Of a DNA stretch of 64,000 bases, positions 34,178-41,795 are shown one piece after another (position 1 is the stretch's first letter; the number at the start of each line of letters is the position of its first letter). The position numbers and the translations under genes were made by a program. The notes below the pieces were generated by a model, which was given only the letters and a program-made list of their open reading frames with translations, had not been told where the DNA came from and searched no databases. The stretch is from the NCBI RefSeq assembly GCF_028768465.1, contig NZ_CP118225.1, forward strand, positions 6,801,001 through 6,865,000. The letters run 5' to 3'. This stretch comes from Rhodopirellula sp. P2 (GTDB lineage: Bacteria; Planctomycetota; Planctomycetia; Pirellulales; Pirellulaceae).

Positions 34178-34248
34178 GCAGGCCGGAGCCTGCAGGACAG
34201 TGTGTTTCCAGTCAGAGCAATGTGTTCCCTGCAGAGGCCTGGGAACAC
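34178..34248. repeat. Palindrome cluster between convergent genes
   Basis: A hairpin GCAGGC-CGGA-GCCTGC (34178-34193) is followed by GTGTTTCC (34202) and GTGTTCCC (34222), either of which can pair with GGGAACAC (34241-34248). The cluster fills the gap between the DUF1501 gene and the convergent oxidoreductase gene and could serve as a bidirectional terminator; it also resembles REP-type elements. Confidence 0.6.
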
Positions 34249-34256
34249 GTCATGAC

Positions 34257-35546
34257 TCAGGTCCAGTCTCGCTTGGCACGACTGCGCAGACGGTTGGCCT
34301 CGTCGTCATCCACGAACGTCTCCGTTGCAGGGTCAATCGCAAGCGTGCGGTTCAAGATCCAAGACAGCGCTGCGGCGTGGCAGGCAACGTGCGACCGACG
34401 CATGACGGTTGAATTGCAGGTGGTTTGTTCCCGACTCTTGATGCAATCAAAGAAGTTCCGTGCATGGGCGGTGACGTCCAAACCACGCACACGCTGATTG
34501 CTCGCCAGTTCTTTTTGCAGGGTAGGTGAGGAGGCCACGATCTCGCCTTCATCGCCCGTTTCGACGGAACCATCGTCACCGATGAACCGCACCGGGCAAG
34601 TCCCCAACCGAGTCAGCCAACGCGGGCTGCGATCACCAAACGGTTCTTCTAAGAAATCCACCGTCAAGCGAACACCGTTGGCATAAGTGCAAGTGATCGC
34701 GGTTTGCGAAGGCTCATACTTCACTGGCATTGTGTCATCGGCGCCTGCGGCCCATTGGCAAAGATCCAGCGTGTGAGCCCCCCAATCCAACAACCGTGCT
34801 CCGCTATCAAAGTCATACTGACCACGCCAACCACCGTCCACGTACTTCTGGTTGAACGGACGCCACGGGGCGGGGCCCAACCACATGTTCCAATTGCAAA
34901 CGGCGTTGTCCGGTGTCGGTTGAGCAGGCAACCAAGTGTTGTCCAACGTTGGCAAGTAAGCGGTGGCCTGCAATTCTTTGAGCTCGCCGAGCTTTCCCGA
35001 CTGAGCCACTTGAACGGCTTGGATGAAGTTCGGCACACTCCGTCGCTGCGTGCCCGCCTGAAAGATTCGGCCGGTTCGCTGGAAGGTCTCGTCGAGCAAC
35101 TGGCAATCACGAATGGTGATCCCACACGGCTTTTCGCTGTAGACGTCTTTGCCAGCCTCCGCGGCCAAAATCGATGCGGCAGCATGCCAACGATCGCCGG
35201 TTGCGATCAAGACCGCATCGATATCATCCCGCGCCAGCAATTCTCGAAAATCATGATAGAGCGTGCAGTCTTGATTGCCGTAATGGTCGTCCACCAACTT
35301 CTTTCCCGCATCACGCCGTGACTGTTGCACGTCAGCGATGGCGACACATTGCACATCCTTGAGCTTCAAAATCGCTTTCAGATCGTAGGTGCACCGAGGG
35401 CCGATCCCAATCACCCCCAGCGTGATCCGTTCCGACGCTGCGACAGAATCGCCAGCCCCGAGTGCCTGAGAGGAAACGAAAGCGGGAGTTGCAAGAGCCG
35501 CCCCAGCGGCCAGCGTGGTGGACAGAAAGCTGCGTCGATCGGTCAT
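34257..35546 (-). CDS. Exported Gfo/Idh/MocA family oxidoreductase
   Basis: The 429-residue product has a Tat-type signal (MTDRRSFLSTTLAAGAALATPAF), then an N-terminal Rossmann domain ITLGVIGIGPRCTYDLKAIL with AIADVQQSRRDAG, and the AGKDVYSEKPCGITI segment, whose EKP motif is the family's catalytic Lys region. A C-terminal alpha/beta domain contains MWLGPAPWRPFN and ARLLDWGAHTLDLCQWA. These enzymes use NAD(P) bound in the fold to oxidise sugars or sugar derivatives; planctomycetes have many exported versions. The ATG at 35546 begins the RR signal, which decides against upstream in-frame codons. It is convergent with the DUF1501 gene. Confidence 0.92.
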   Translation of the reverse strand: MTDRRSFLSTTLAAGAALATPAFVSSQALGAGDSVAASERITLGVIGIGPRCTYDLKAILKLKDVQCVAIADVQQSRRDAGKKLVDDHYGNQDCTLYHDFRELLARDDIDAVLIATGDRWHAAASILAAEAGKDVYSEKPCGITIRDCQLLDETFQRTGRIFQAGTQRRSVPNFIQAVQVAQSGKLGELKELQATAYLPTLDNTWLPAQPTPDNAVCNWNMWLGPAPWRPFNQKYVDGGWRGQYDFDSGARLLDWGAHTLDLCQWAAGADDTMPVKYEPSQTAITCTYANGVRLTVDFLEEPFGDRSPRWLTRLGTCPVRFIGDDGSVETGDEGEIVASSPTLQKELASNQRVRGLDVTAHARNFFDCIKSREQTTCNSTVMRRSHVACHAAALSWILNRTLAIDPATETFVDDDEANRLRSRAKRDWT

Positions 35547-35727
35547 GATTTTGGTGGGAGAGAGAGCGTAGCCGGAGGGATTTGCCAGCGAAGACAGCAT
35601 CCTGGAACGCATCTCCTGCTCAGCAACATTTCCCACATTCTAATGGCTGAGACCCCGCCGATGGCAATCAAGTGCGTCAAGATCTCCCCGCCACGATCGA
35701 AGCTTGATGCACAGCACTTCTTGATTG

Positions 35728-35823
35728 TCACGGATGAACCCGCAACCATTCGCAATCGACATGGACTGACGTGTTCTGCCAAACACGCTTGCCGGTTGCC
35801 GCGTCCAAAGCAACCAGCATCAC
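35728..35823 (-). pseudogene. Possible remnant of a PQQ-like beta-propeller gene
   Basis: On the minus strand a frame reads LVALDAATGKRVWQ followed by 14 residues and a stop. A(L)DAATGKxxW is the hallmark of one PQQ-type propeller blade, which occurs in proteins of 350-600 residues. No further blades occur in the same or neighbouring frames. It may be a decayed fragment, or a chance match. Confidence 0.3.
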
Positions 35824-35948
35824 AACGAGAAAGGGAACACTGCGGTGCATCAGGGATCGCATGCGATGTCTCGGCCGGAGCAAACAAAAGAAGGGGGCAT
35901 TCCAACATGATAGCGCAAATGGGCACGTCGAGCGCATCTCGTCAACGG

Positions 35949-35954
35949 TATAAT
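35949..35954 (+). promoter_or_regulatory. Putative -10 box (TATAAT) of the nagA-like gene
   Basis: A perfect TATAAT stands 42 bases before the GTG start. No good -35 box is found at 16-18 bases upstream, so the site is only suggestive. Confidence 0.35.
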
Positions 35955-35995
35955 TTTCGCGACACCCTGACCGTCCTCCAGCCCCACTGAATCTT

Positions 35996-37195
35996 GTGCC
36001 CCAACTCTGCTTTCTCAACGGCACCGCGGTTTTGCCTGACCGGTTGCTTCCCAATGCGGTCGTCCTCTGTCGAGATGAGCGAATCACGTACGTCGGAACC
36101 GCTCGTTCGCGTGTCCCCGCCTCGGCGAAGATCATCGATGCGAAGGGTGGCTACATTTGCCCGGGCTTTGTCGACATTCACATTCATGGTGGAGGCGGTG
36201 CCGACGTGATGGACGGCACTCGAGAAGCGGTCCACACCGTTTGCCAATCCCATGCTCGCCACGGAACAACGACTCTGTTTCCAACCACCAGCACCGGAAC
36301 AGACGCTCAAATCCACGCGATGCTGGCGGCCTGCGGCGAAGTCCGTGACGCCTGGGACATCGGCTCCGGCTGCAAGATCGGCGGCGTCCATCTGTATGGC
36401 CCGTACTTCGCCAAAGGCAAGACCGGCTGTCACGACGAGTCTGTTTGCCGGGCTCCCAGAGCCGCCGAATACCGCCGCTACTTTGACACCGGTATGGTCG
36501 GGGTTGCAACCTGCGCGGCGGAACTGCCGGGAGCGGCGGCGTTTTATCGACACGCGACCGAACGGGGCTGCTTGGTGACCTGCGGTCATTCCAATTCCAG
36601 TTGGAACGAGATGGACGCTGGATTCAAAAATGGGATGCGACACGTCGACCATTTCTGGTGCGCGATGAGCAACGTGTCTTCGGTACGCAAACGACTCGGG
36701 GCCCCAATGCAAGGCAGCATGCTGGAGTACGTGTTGTCCAACCCCGAAATGAGCACCGAGGTCATCGCCGATGGCATGCACCTGGCACCGGAACTCCTGA
36801 GCTTTGCCTGGCGGATGAAAGGCAGCGAGCGATTGTGTTTGGTCACCGACTGCAACCGAGCCCTCGACATGCCGCCAGGGAAATATCGATTTGGCCCGGA
36901 AGCGGACGGATCTTGGTTCACCAGCGACGGCCAAGTTGGCTGGGCGTCGCCCGGTTCCCTGGCCAGTTCCGTGATGGGGATGGACCACATGGTTCGCACG
37001 ATGCACAAGCTCGGAAACGTTCCTCTGCAAGACGCCGTTCGCATGGCCACCCTGACTCCCGCCGAGCGAACCGGCATCGACCAACAAGTCGGCAGCCTCA
37101 CCGCCGGCAAACAAGCCGACATCGTCTTGCTGAGCAAAACCTTGAAAGTGAAACAGGTCCATATCAATGGAGAGCGTTGCTCAACAAGTCGCTGA
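35996..37195 (+). CDS. nagA: N-acetylglucosamine-6-phosphate deacetylase-like protein
   Basis: The 399-residue product is an amidohydrolase of the NagA family. It has the metal-site H-x-H in GFVDIHIHGGGGADVMDG, His in VTCGHSNSSWNEMD, His in MRHVDHFWCAMSN and the catalytic Asp in LVTDCNRALDMPPG, followed by SLASSVMGMDHMVR and TPAERTGID. It would deacetylate GlcNAc-6-P or a related amino sugar phosphate in the cytoplasm. The motif usually reading HLEGP is VHLYGPYF here, so the metal-ligand Glu of E. coli-type NagA is Tyr; specificity may differ. The start is a GTG, as no ATG precedes the conserved beginning. It is monocistronic as far as can be seen. Confidence 0.82.
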   Translation: MPQLCFLNGTAVLPDRLLPNAVVLCRDERITYVGTARSRVPASAKIIDAKGGYICPGFVDIHIHGGGGADVMDGTREAVHTVCQSHARHGTTTLFPTTSTGTDAQIHAMLAACGEVRDAWDIGSGCKIGGVHLYGPYFAKGKTGCHDESVCRAPRAAEYRRYFDTGMVGVATCAAELPGAAAFYRHATERGCLVTCGHSNSSWNEMDAGFKNGMRHVDHFWCAMSNVSSVRKRLGAPMQGSMLEYVLSNPEMSTEVIADGMHLAPELLSFAWRMKGSERLCLVTDCNRALDMPPGKYRFGPEADGSWFTSDGQVGWASPGSLASSVMGMDHMVRTMHKLGNVPLQDAVRMATLTPAERTGIDQQVGSLTAGKQADIVLLSKTLKVKQVHINGERCSTSR

Positions 37196-37284
37196 GACCA
37201 CCGTGTGAGTTGGCCTGAACTTTCACTTCATCGATCACCGTCCCCAGCTCTCCCGAAACAAAGTTTCGCCGGAGAGGGCATGGG

Positions 37285-37313
37285 GCAGAGTAGAACATTT
37301 GTCCTCAAATGTT
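37285..37313 (+). repeat. Dispersed hairpin repeat, copy 1
   Basis: GCAGAGTAG precedes a perfect 8-bp hairpin AACATTTG-TCCT-CAAATGTT. The leader and loop are shared with copies at 37410-37436 (minus) and 56444-56479. Confidence 0.75.
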
Positions 37314-37403
37314 TGCGTGATCGGTTCGTTGTCGTCGAGCAACCTGACGCGAACGCTTGCCAGTGAATTTGGTTGCAACGACGCTTGGCCGTTGAGCGCG
37401 GCC

Positions 37404-37436
37404 CGACGGAACCGTTGGGGACAACTGTTCGACTCT
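37404..37436 (-). repeat. Dispersed hairpin repeat, copy 2
   Basis: Read on the minus strand it is CAGAGTC, then AACAGTTG-TCCC-CAACGGTT, then CCGTCGG. It matches copy 3 at 56444-56479 almost base for base, with one stem mismatch. Confidence 0.75.
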
Positions 37437-37593
37437 GACTTCACCCCACTGAATCGTCAGTCCGATCCGGCGTAGAGCCTTCAGGGACCGGCTCCGTCGC
37501 ATTGTTACAAAGTGTTTGGCACTCCAATGTGCACGTTGGGTGTAAAATCCAGAAGACACAGTCACCTTGAATCCTCGATCGCAATTGAGAAAC

Positions 37594-38766
37594 ATGAATC
37601 GACCGTCACATTTCCCCCGTTGGATCGCAGTCGCCACCGCATTTATTTTCTGCTCAACCGTCCTTTCGAGCCTCCACGCTCAACGCCCAGGCGGGCGACG
37701 GGCTGCTCCCACGGTCGACGAACCTTTTGTTGGTATCACGACCTCGGACGGCTTGCAGAAAGGGCTGTTCTCCATCGAGTCCACCGGTGTCACAACGGAA
37801 CCCGTGCGTGTCGCAGCCGACGCTTTCCTGGCCGGATTGACCGACCAACAACGGGAACGAACGGTCTTCCCCGTCGACGACACGGAATGGAGAAAGTGGG
37901 ACAACCGACACAGCCCCAAACGCCAGGGTGTGGGCTTCGACGAAATGACGCAGGCACAACGAACGCTGGCCTTCGAAATGCTTCAGCAAAGCCTCAGCGC
38001 CAAAGGGCTGAAGAAAACCCAAGACATCATGAAGCTGAACGGAACGCTCGGTGAGCTGGCGAAGAAGCCCCAAGAATACAACGAGTGGCTTTACTGGATC
38101 ACCGTCATGGGGAAACCATCCGAAACGGAACCCTGGGGATGGCAACTCGATGGGCATCACGTCGTCATCAATTACTTCGTCTTAGGCGACCAAGTCGTGA
38201 TGAGTCCGGTCTTCATGGGTTCCGAACCCGTCGAGGCCAAGCAAGGCAAATTCGCGGGAACGATCGTGATGCAGGACGAGCAAGACAAGGGCTTGAGTCT
38301 GATCCAAATGCTGAACGATGAGCAGCGTTCCGAAGCGATCATCATGAATCGCAAGGACGGCAACAACAATCTGACGGAAGCCTACAAGGACAATGTCAAA
38401 CTGGACCACGCGGGAATCGTTGGGGCCAAACTCGATGACACCCAACAGCAAGCGTTGCTGCAATTGATCGAAGAGTACGTCGGCAACATGCGAGAAGGAC
38501 ACGCAAAGGTCCGCATGTCCGAGGTGAAGCAGCACCTCGACGAAACCTACTTTGCCTGGATCGGCGGAACGACCGACCAAAGCGTGTACTACTATCGCGT
38601 CCACAGCCCGGTGGTCTTGATCGAGTTCGACCACCAACGCCGCGTCGCTCCGTTTCGAACGTCCGAACCGACGCGGGATCACATTCACACCGTCATCCGA
38701 ACACCGAACGGCAACGACTACGGAAAAGACATCCTACGCCAGCACTACGAATCGCATTCGCACTGA
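37594..38766 (+). CDS. DUF3500 domain-containing secreted protein
   Basis: The 390-residue product has an export signal (WIAVATAFIFCSTVLSSLHAQ, cleavage near residue 30), then a DUF3500 body: FLAGLTDQQRERTVFPVDDTEWRKWDN, LAFEMLQQSLSAKGLKKTQDIMKLNGTLGEL, WLYWITVMGKPSETEPWGWQLDGHHVVINYFV and YFAWIGGTTDQSVYYYRVHSPVVLIEFDHQ. The repeated aromatic and His residues are typical of the family, whose biochemical function is not known. The ATG at 37594 with GAGA upstream is preferred over a TTG at 37567. No functional partner is apparent nearby. Confidence 0.88.
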   Translation: MNRPSHFPRWIAVATAFIFCSTVLSSLHAQRPGGRRAAPTVDEPFVGITTSDGLQKGLFSIESTGVTTEPVRVAADAFLAGLTDQQRERTVFPVDDTEWRKWDNRHSPKRQGVGFDEMTQAQRTLAFEMLQQSLSAKGLKKTQDIMKLNGTLGELAKKPQEYNEWLYWITVMGKPSETEPWGWQLDGHHVVINYFVLGDQVVMSPVFMGSEPVEAKQGKFAGTIVMQDEQDKGLSLIQMLNDEQRSEAIIMNRKDGNNNLTEAYKDNVKLDHAGIVGAKLDDTQQQALLQLIEEYVGNMREGHAKVRMSEVKQHLDETYFAWIGGTTDQSVYYYRVHSPVVLIEFDHQRRVAPFRTSEPTRDHIHTVIRTPNGNDYGKDILRQHYESHSH

Positions 38767-38796
38767 ACGAGAGAGTTGCTTGAGCAAATCGGCAGG

Positions 38797-38816
38797 CATG
38801 ATCCGGCATGATCCGG
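38797..38816 (+). repeat. Two tandem CATGATCCGG units
   Basis: A 10-base unit is repeated twice head to tail 30 bases after the DUF3500 stop, followed by a partial third unit. Confidence 0.6.
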
Positions 38817-38821
38817 CATCA

Positions 38822-38839
38822 CCGAGGGAACCGTTGGGG
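38822..38839 (-). repeat. Partial copy of the dispersed hairpin repeat
   Basis: CCGAGGGAACCGTTGGGG matches 17 of 18 bases with one half of copy 2 at 37404-37421. The other half of the hairpin is missing. Confidence 0.45.
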
Positions 38840-38910
38840 CGTGGGGCAGAACCAAAACCAACGACGCTTCCCAAAACGGATTCAATGCCGAAGGACTCCT
38901 GCCGAACTGC

Positions 38911-39936
38911 TTAGCTTTCCGCTCCGCTCTTGCGCACGTGACGCGGCCGAATGATGTGGGACGCTAAGCCGAGCATGCCAAACAACCGGATCACGTAGTA
39001 GTTGGGGTCGATCTCCCACCAGCGATGTTGAACCGACGCGCTGGCCGGATCCGCGTGATGATTGTTGTGCCAACCTTCACCGGCGGTCAGCAAGCTGACA
39101 AACCAGTTGTTGCGGCTGTCGTCGGTCGTTTGATAGTTGCGGTATCCAAACACATGCGTGAACGAATTGACCGACCAAGTGATGTGCCAAACCCAAACGG
39201 TTCGTGCGATCACTCCCCAAACAAAAACGCTGGCCGCCATTTGATAGGCCTCGGCGTTGTTGCCGTAAACGAGCATTGAGATCCCAAGGGCCAACAATGC
39301 GTACACAAACGCATGAGCGAGATAGAACATTCCCGCCGGGCTGGGCAGTTTTTCAATCCATCGGTAATAAGGGTCCGACAGAATATCGCGGGCATACTTT
39401 TCGTACATCGAAAAAGTCGCCATGCGTGTCCGGCTCTCGTGAACCAACCATCGCACGTGGGCCCACACAAAACTGATTCGCGGCGAGTGCGGATCTTCCG
39501 CGTGATCCGAATGGCTATGGTGCATCCGATGCCAGGCGACCCAGTGTGCGGGTGTCTCTTGAGCCGTGCACATGGCCAATGTCACCAGCGTTCGCTCAAA
39601 CCATTTGGGTGATCGAAAGCTGCGATGCGAAAGCATGCGGTGGTAACCGATTGGAATCGCCAATTGCCCGAAGACAACCACCCCCACAACAAACGCGACG
39701 ACGCCGGCCCAGGAAAAGAAATAGGGAAGCAGAACCAACAACGTCAGCAAATGCAGGGTCACGAAAAAGATCGTGTAATCCCAACGAATCGAGCGTTTGG
39801 TTGGATCGCTGTAGGAACCTGTCTGGGCAGGTGAAGTTTCCGAGCCAAGACTCATAGGCTCGGTTGGTGTCTGCCAATCAGCCGCGGAGTCGTTCTGGTC
39901 CGGCTCGGTTGGAAGGGTTGCCGCCTCAGTCGTCAT
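38911..39936 (-). CDS. Acyl-CoA / fatty acid desaturase
   Basis: The 341-residue membrane protein has the three His boxes of the stearoyl-CoA desaturase class: HRMLSHRSF, HRMHHSHSDHAEDPHSP and GEGWHNNHHADP. These ligate a di-iron centre that introduces a double bond, normally delta-9. Hydrophobic pairs lie at about residues 55-95 (TIFFVTLHLLTLLVLLPYFF, GVVAFVVGVVVFGQLAI) and 195-240. The first 45 residues are polar. The ATG at 39936 begins MTTEAATLPTEPD; an upstream TTG/CTG extension is unlikely. It is divergent from the RNA methyltransferase gene. The role is membrane lipid unsaturation, perhaps in cold adaptation. Confidence 0.95.
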   Translation of the reverse strand: MTTEAATLPTEPDQNDSAADWQTPTEPMSLGSETSPAQTGSYSDPTKRSIRWDYTIFFVTLHLLTLLVLLPYFFSWAGVVAFVVGVVVFGQLAIPIGYHRMLSHRSFRSPKWFERTLVTLAMCTAQETPAHWVAWHRMHHSHSDHAEDPHSPRISFVWAHVRWLVHESRTRMATFSMYEKYARDILSDPYYRWIEKLPSPAGMFYLAHAFVYALLALGISMLVYGNNAEAYQMAASVFVWGVIARTVWVWHITWSVNSFTHVFGYRNYQTTDDSRNNWFVSLLTAGEGWHNNHHADPASASVQHRWWEIDPNYYVIRLFGMLGLASHIIRPRHVRKSGAES

Positions 39937-40300
39937 TCTGATACCTGGGGTAATTTCGCGGCTCGTGGTTGCACTCGATCGGCTGCAGCCGTGTCTCCGA
40001 TCGCCCCGCAGCATATCGTATCGAAGGTGAATGGGAAGAACGATTCGCCGCCGTCCCTGGCCGCTTCAGAGGTGAACGGACGCATCGCGAGGGTCAGACA
40101 AAGTTTCCGGCTGAGATCAAGCAACCAACAAGCCTGTTGAAACCTGATAACCACCCCGAATCAGAGCGATTCCCAGACAACCGTGCGTCCAAATGGAAGA
40201 CCAATCGACTATGGTGTCCCTCGTCCACGCAGTCAAAACTCGTGTCAAATTTGACGACATCGACACCCCTGAACCCCACTTCGTCCACGTCTGACCACTG
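39937..40300. other. Divergent region between desaturase and RNA methyltransferase genes
   Basis: This 364-base region contains a possible 33-codon frame (40193-40294) just before the methyltransferase gene. Otherwise it shows no recognised element; promoter boxes could not be assigned. Confidence 0.4.
40193..40294 (+). CDS. Possible small leader peptide
   Basis: A 33-codon frame starting MEDQSTMVSLVHAVKTR and ending PEPHFVHV stops six bases before the RNA methyltransferase ATG. It could be a short upstream frame coupled to translation, but no ribosome site precedes it and there is no family support. Chance occurrence is quite possible. Confidence 0.22.
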   Translation: MEDQSTMVSLVHAVKTRVKFDDIDTPEPHFVHV

Positions 40301-41695
40301 ATGGAAAATAAACAAAGCGAATCGATCGCTCCGCCCCCCCCAGCCGCTCCACAGTCATTTGACCTGATTGTCCCCTGTGCGTTTGGTCTGGAAGCAATCG
40401 TCAAACGGGAACTGAAAGGCCTGGGCATCGAGGCCACCATCAGTGATTCCGGACGCGTTTCGTTCCGGGGCACACCCGAGATGGTTTGCCAAGCCAATCT
40501 GTGGCTCCGGACGGCCGACCGGATTCTGATCCGCGTCGCTGAGTTCCCCGCCGCTGATTTTGATGCTTTGTTCGAAACAACCCGTCAGATCAACTGGGGA
40601 AAGCTGCTCCCCGCCGACGCTGCGTTTCCCGTCACCGGCCGCTCCATCAAGTCGACGCTGACCAGCGTTCCTGCCTGCCAGAGGAGCGTCAAGAAAGCCA
40701 TCGTCGACGCGATGATGCGAGACCACCGAACCAGTGAATTGCCCGAAACCGGACCGCTCTACAAAGTCGACGTGGCAATCGTGAAAGACGTCGCCACATT
40801 GACGATCGACACGACCGGCCGCAGCCTGCATCGCCGGGGATACCGAACTCACATTTCGTCGGCCCCTCTGAAAGAAACCTTGGCGTCCGCCATGGTCTTG
40901 CTGAGCTACTGGAGATCCGGTCGTCCTCTGATCGACCCATTCTGTGGCAGCGGCACAATCCCAATTGAAGCAGCCCGAATCGGTCGCAATCTGGCCCCGG
41001 GGCTCGAGCGAGAATTTGCGTGCCAAGCCTGGCCCAATTTCTCGGCCGAACTCTGGTCCGACACCCGTGCCACGGCGGCCAATCAAAGCCTGCCGCCGCT
41101 GGAAGAAAAGCTTTTGGGCAGCGACATCGATGGCCGCGTCCTGACCGCCGCCCGAGACAACGCAATTCGCGCCGGTGTTCAAGATGACATTCATTTCCAA
41201 GCCATGCCGGTTCACGAAATCAGCAGCAGCAAACGCTTCGGCTGCCTGATCACCAACCCGCCCTACGGCCAACGCATCGGACCCGGCCATTCGTCGCGTT
41301 TCGATGCCGCCGATCATGACGACCAAGACAGCGAAGGACCTGAGGATTGGGAACTCGACGAGTTGTACGAATCATTGCCCCAAGTCTTTGAGAAGCTGCC
41401 CACGTGGTCACGCTATATCTTGACCGCGTACCCGAATTTCGAACGGGCGATGGGCCGCTCGGCGAATCGCCGGCGAAAACTTTACAACGGCCGCATCGAA
41501 TGCACGTACTACCAATACCAAGGCCCCAAGCCTTACGCGAGCGACCGACCAGCCACCGAGAAGTCTCCGCCACCTGCTGAGCCCACCACGAGCGAGCCGA
41601 CGAAGAGCGAGTCCAACACGAGCGAACCCGCCACGCCGGAACCGGCCGAACCCAAACCCAAATCACCTTGGCCAAAATCGCCACCGAACTCGTGA
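40301..41695 (+). CDS. THUMP-domain class I SAM-dependent rRNA methyltransferase (RlmL-like)
   Basis: The 464-residue product starts with a ferredoxin-like/THUMP RNA-binding part (about 15-165: FDLIVPCAFGLEAIVKRELKGLGIEATISDSGRVSFRG). The methyltransferase domain contains LHRRGYRTHISSAPLKETLASAMVLLSYW, the SAM-binding DPFCGSGTIPIEAARIGRNLAPG, LLGSDIDGRVLTAARDNA and the catalytic NPPYGQRIG for amino-group methylation. This corresponds to the N-terminal half of E. coli RlmL, which methylates guanine 2445 of 23S rRNA. The C-terminal 50 residues are a low-complexity Pro/Ser/Thr/Glu tail and probably dispensable. The ATG at 40301 gives the expected start. Confidence 0.92.
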   Translation: MENKQSESIAPPPPAAPQSFDLIVPCAFGLEAIVKRELKGLGIEATISDSGRVSFRGTPEMVCQANLWLRTADRILIRVAEFPAADFDALFETTRQINWGKLLPADAAFPVTGRSIKSTLTSVPACQRSVKKAIVDAMMRDHRTSELPETGPLYKVDVAIVKDVATLTIDTTGRSLHRRGYRTHISSAPLKETLASAMVLLSYWRSGRPLIDPFCGSGTIPIEAARIGRNLAPGLEREFACQAWPNFSAELWSDTRATAANQSLPPLEEKLLGSDIDGRVLTAARDNAIRAGVQDDIHFQAMPVHEISSSKRFGCLITNPPYGQRIGPGHSSRFDAADHDDQDSEGPEDWELDELYESLPQVFEKLPTWSRYILTAYPNFERAMGRSANRRRKLYNGRIECTYYQYQGPKPYASDRPATEKSPPPAEPTTSEPTKSESNTSEPATPEPAEPKPKSPWPKSPPNS

Positions 41696-41795
41696 ACGTT
41701 GACCTGTGCATCGACGAGCGGACCAACCTCGTTCGGCCTATCATGTGGTTGCTCAACGCCACTAGCAAATTGCGACTCCAAGATTGAAAGGCACG

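Larger units (their letters stand above)
35547..35995. other. Divergent intergenic region between oxidoreductase and nagA-like genes
   Basis: This 449-base gap holds a possible -10 box for the nagA-like gene (35949-35954) and, near 35728-35823 on the minus strand, a short peptide resembling a PQQ/beta-propeller blade. No intact gene was seen. Confidence 0.4.
37196..37593. other. Repeat-bearing intergenic region
   Basis: This 398-base gap contains two members of a dispersed hairpin repeat in opposite orientations (37285-37313 and 37410-37436), about 110 bases apart. This could be the ends of a small non-autonomous element. No coding frame is credible. Confidence 0.5.

Noticed and set aside
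38797-38816. Short tandem repeat considered as a CRISPR remnant.
   Set aside because: The units are 10 bases with no spacers, and no cas-like gene is in the window.
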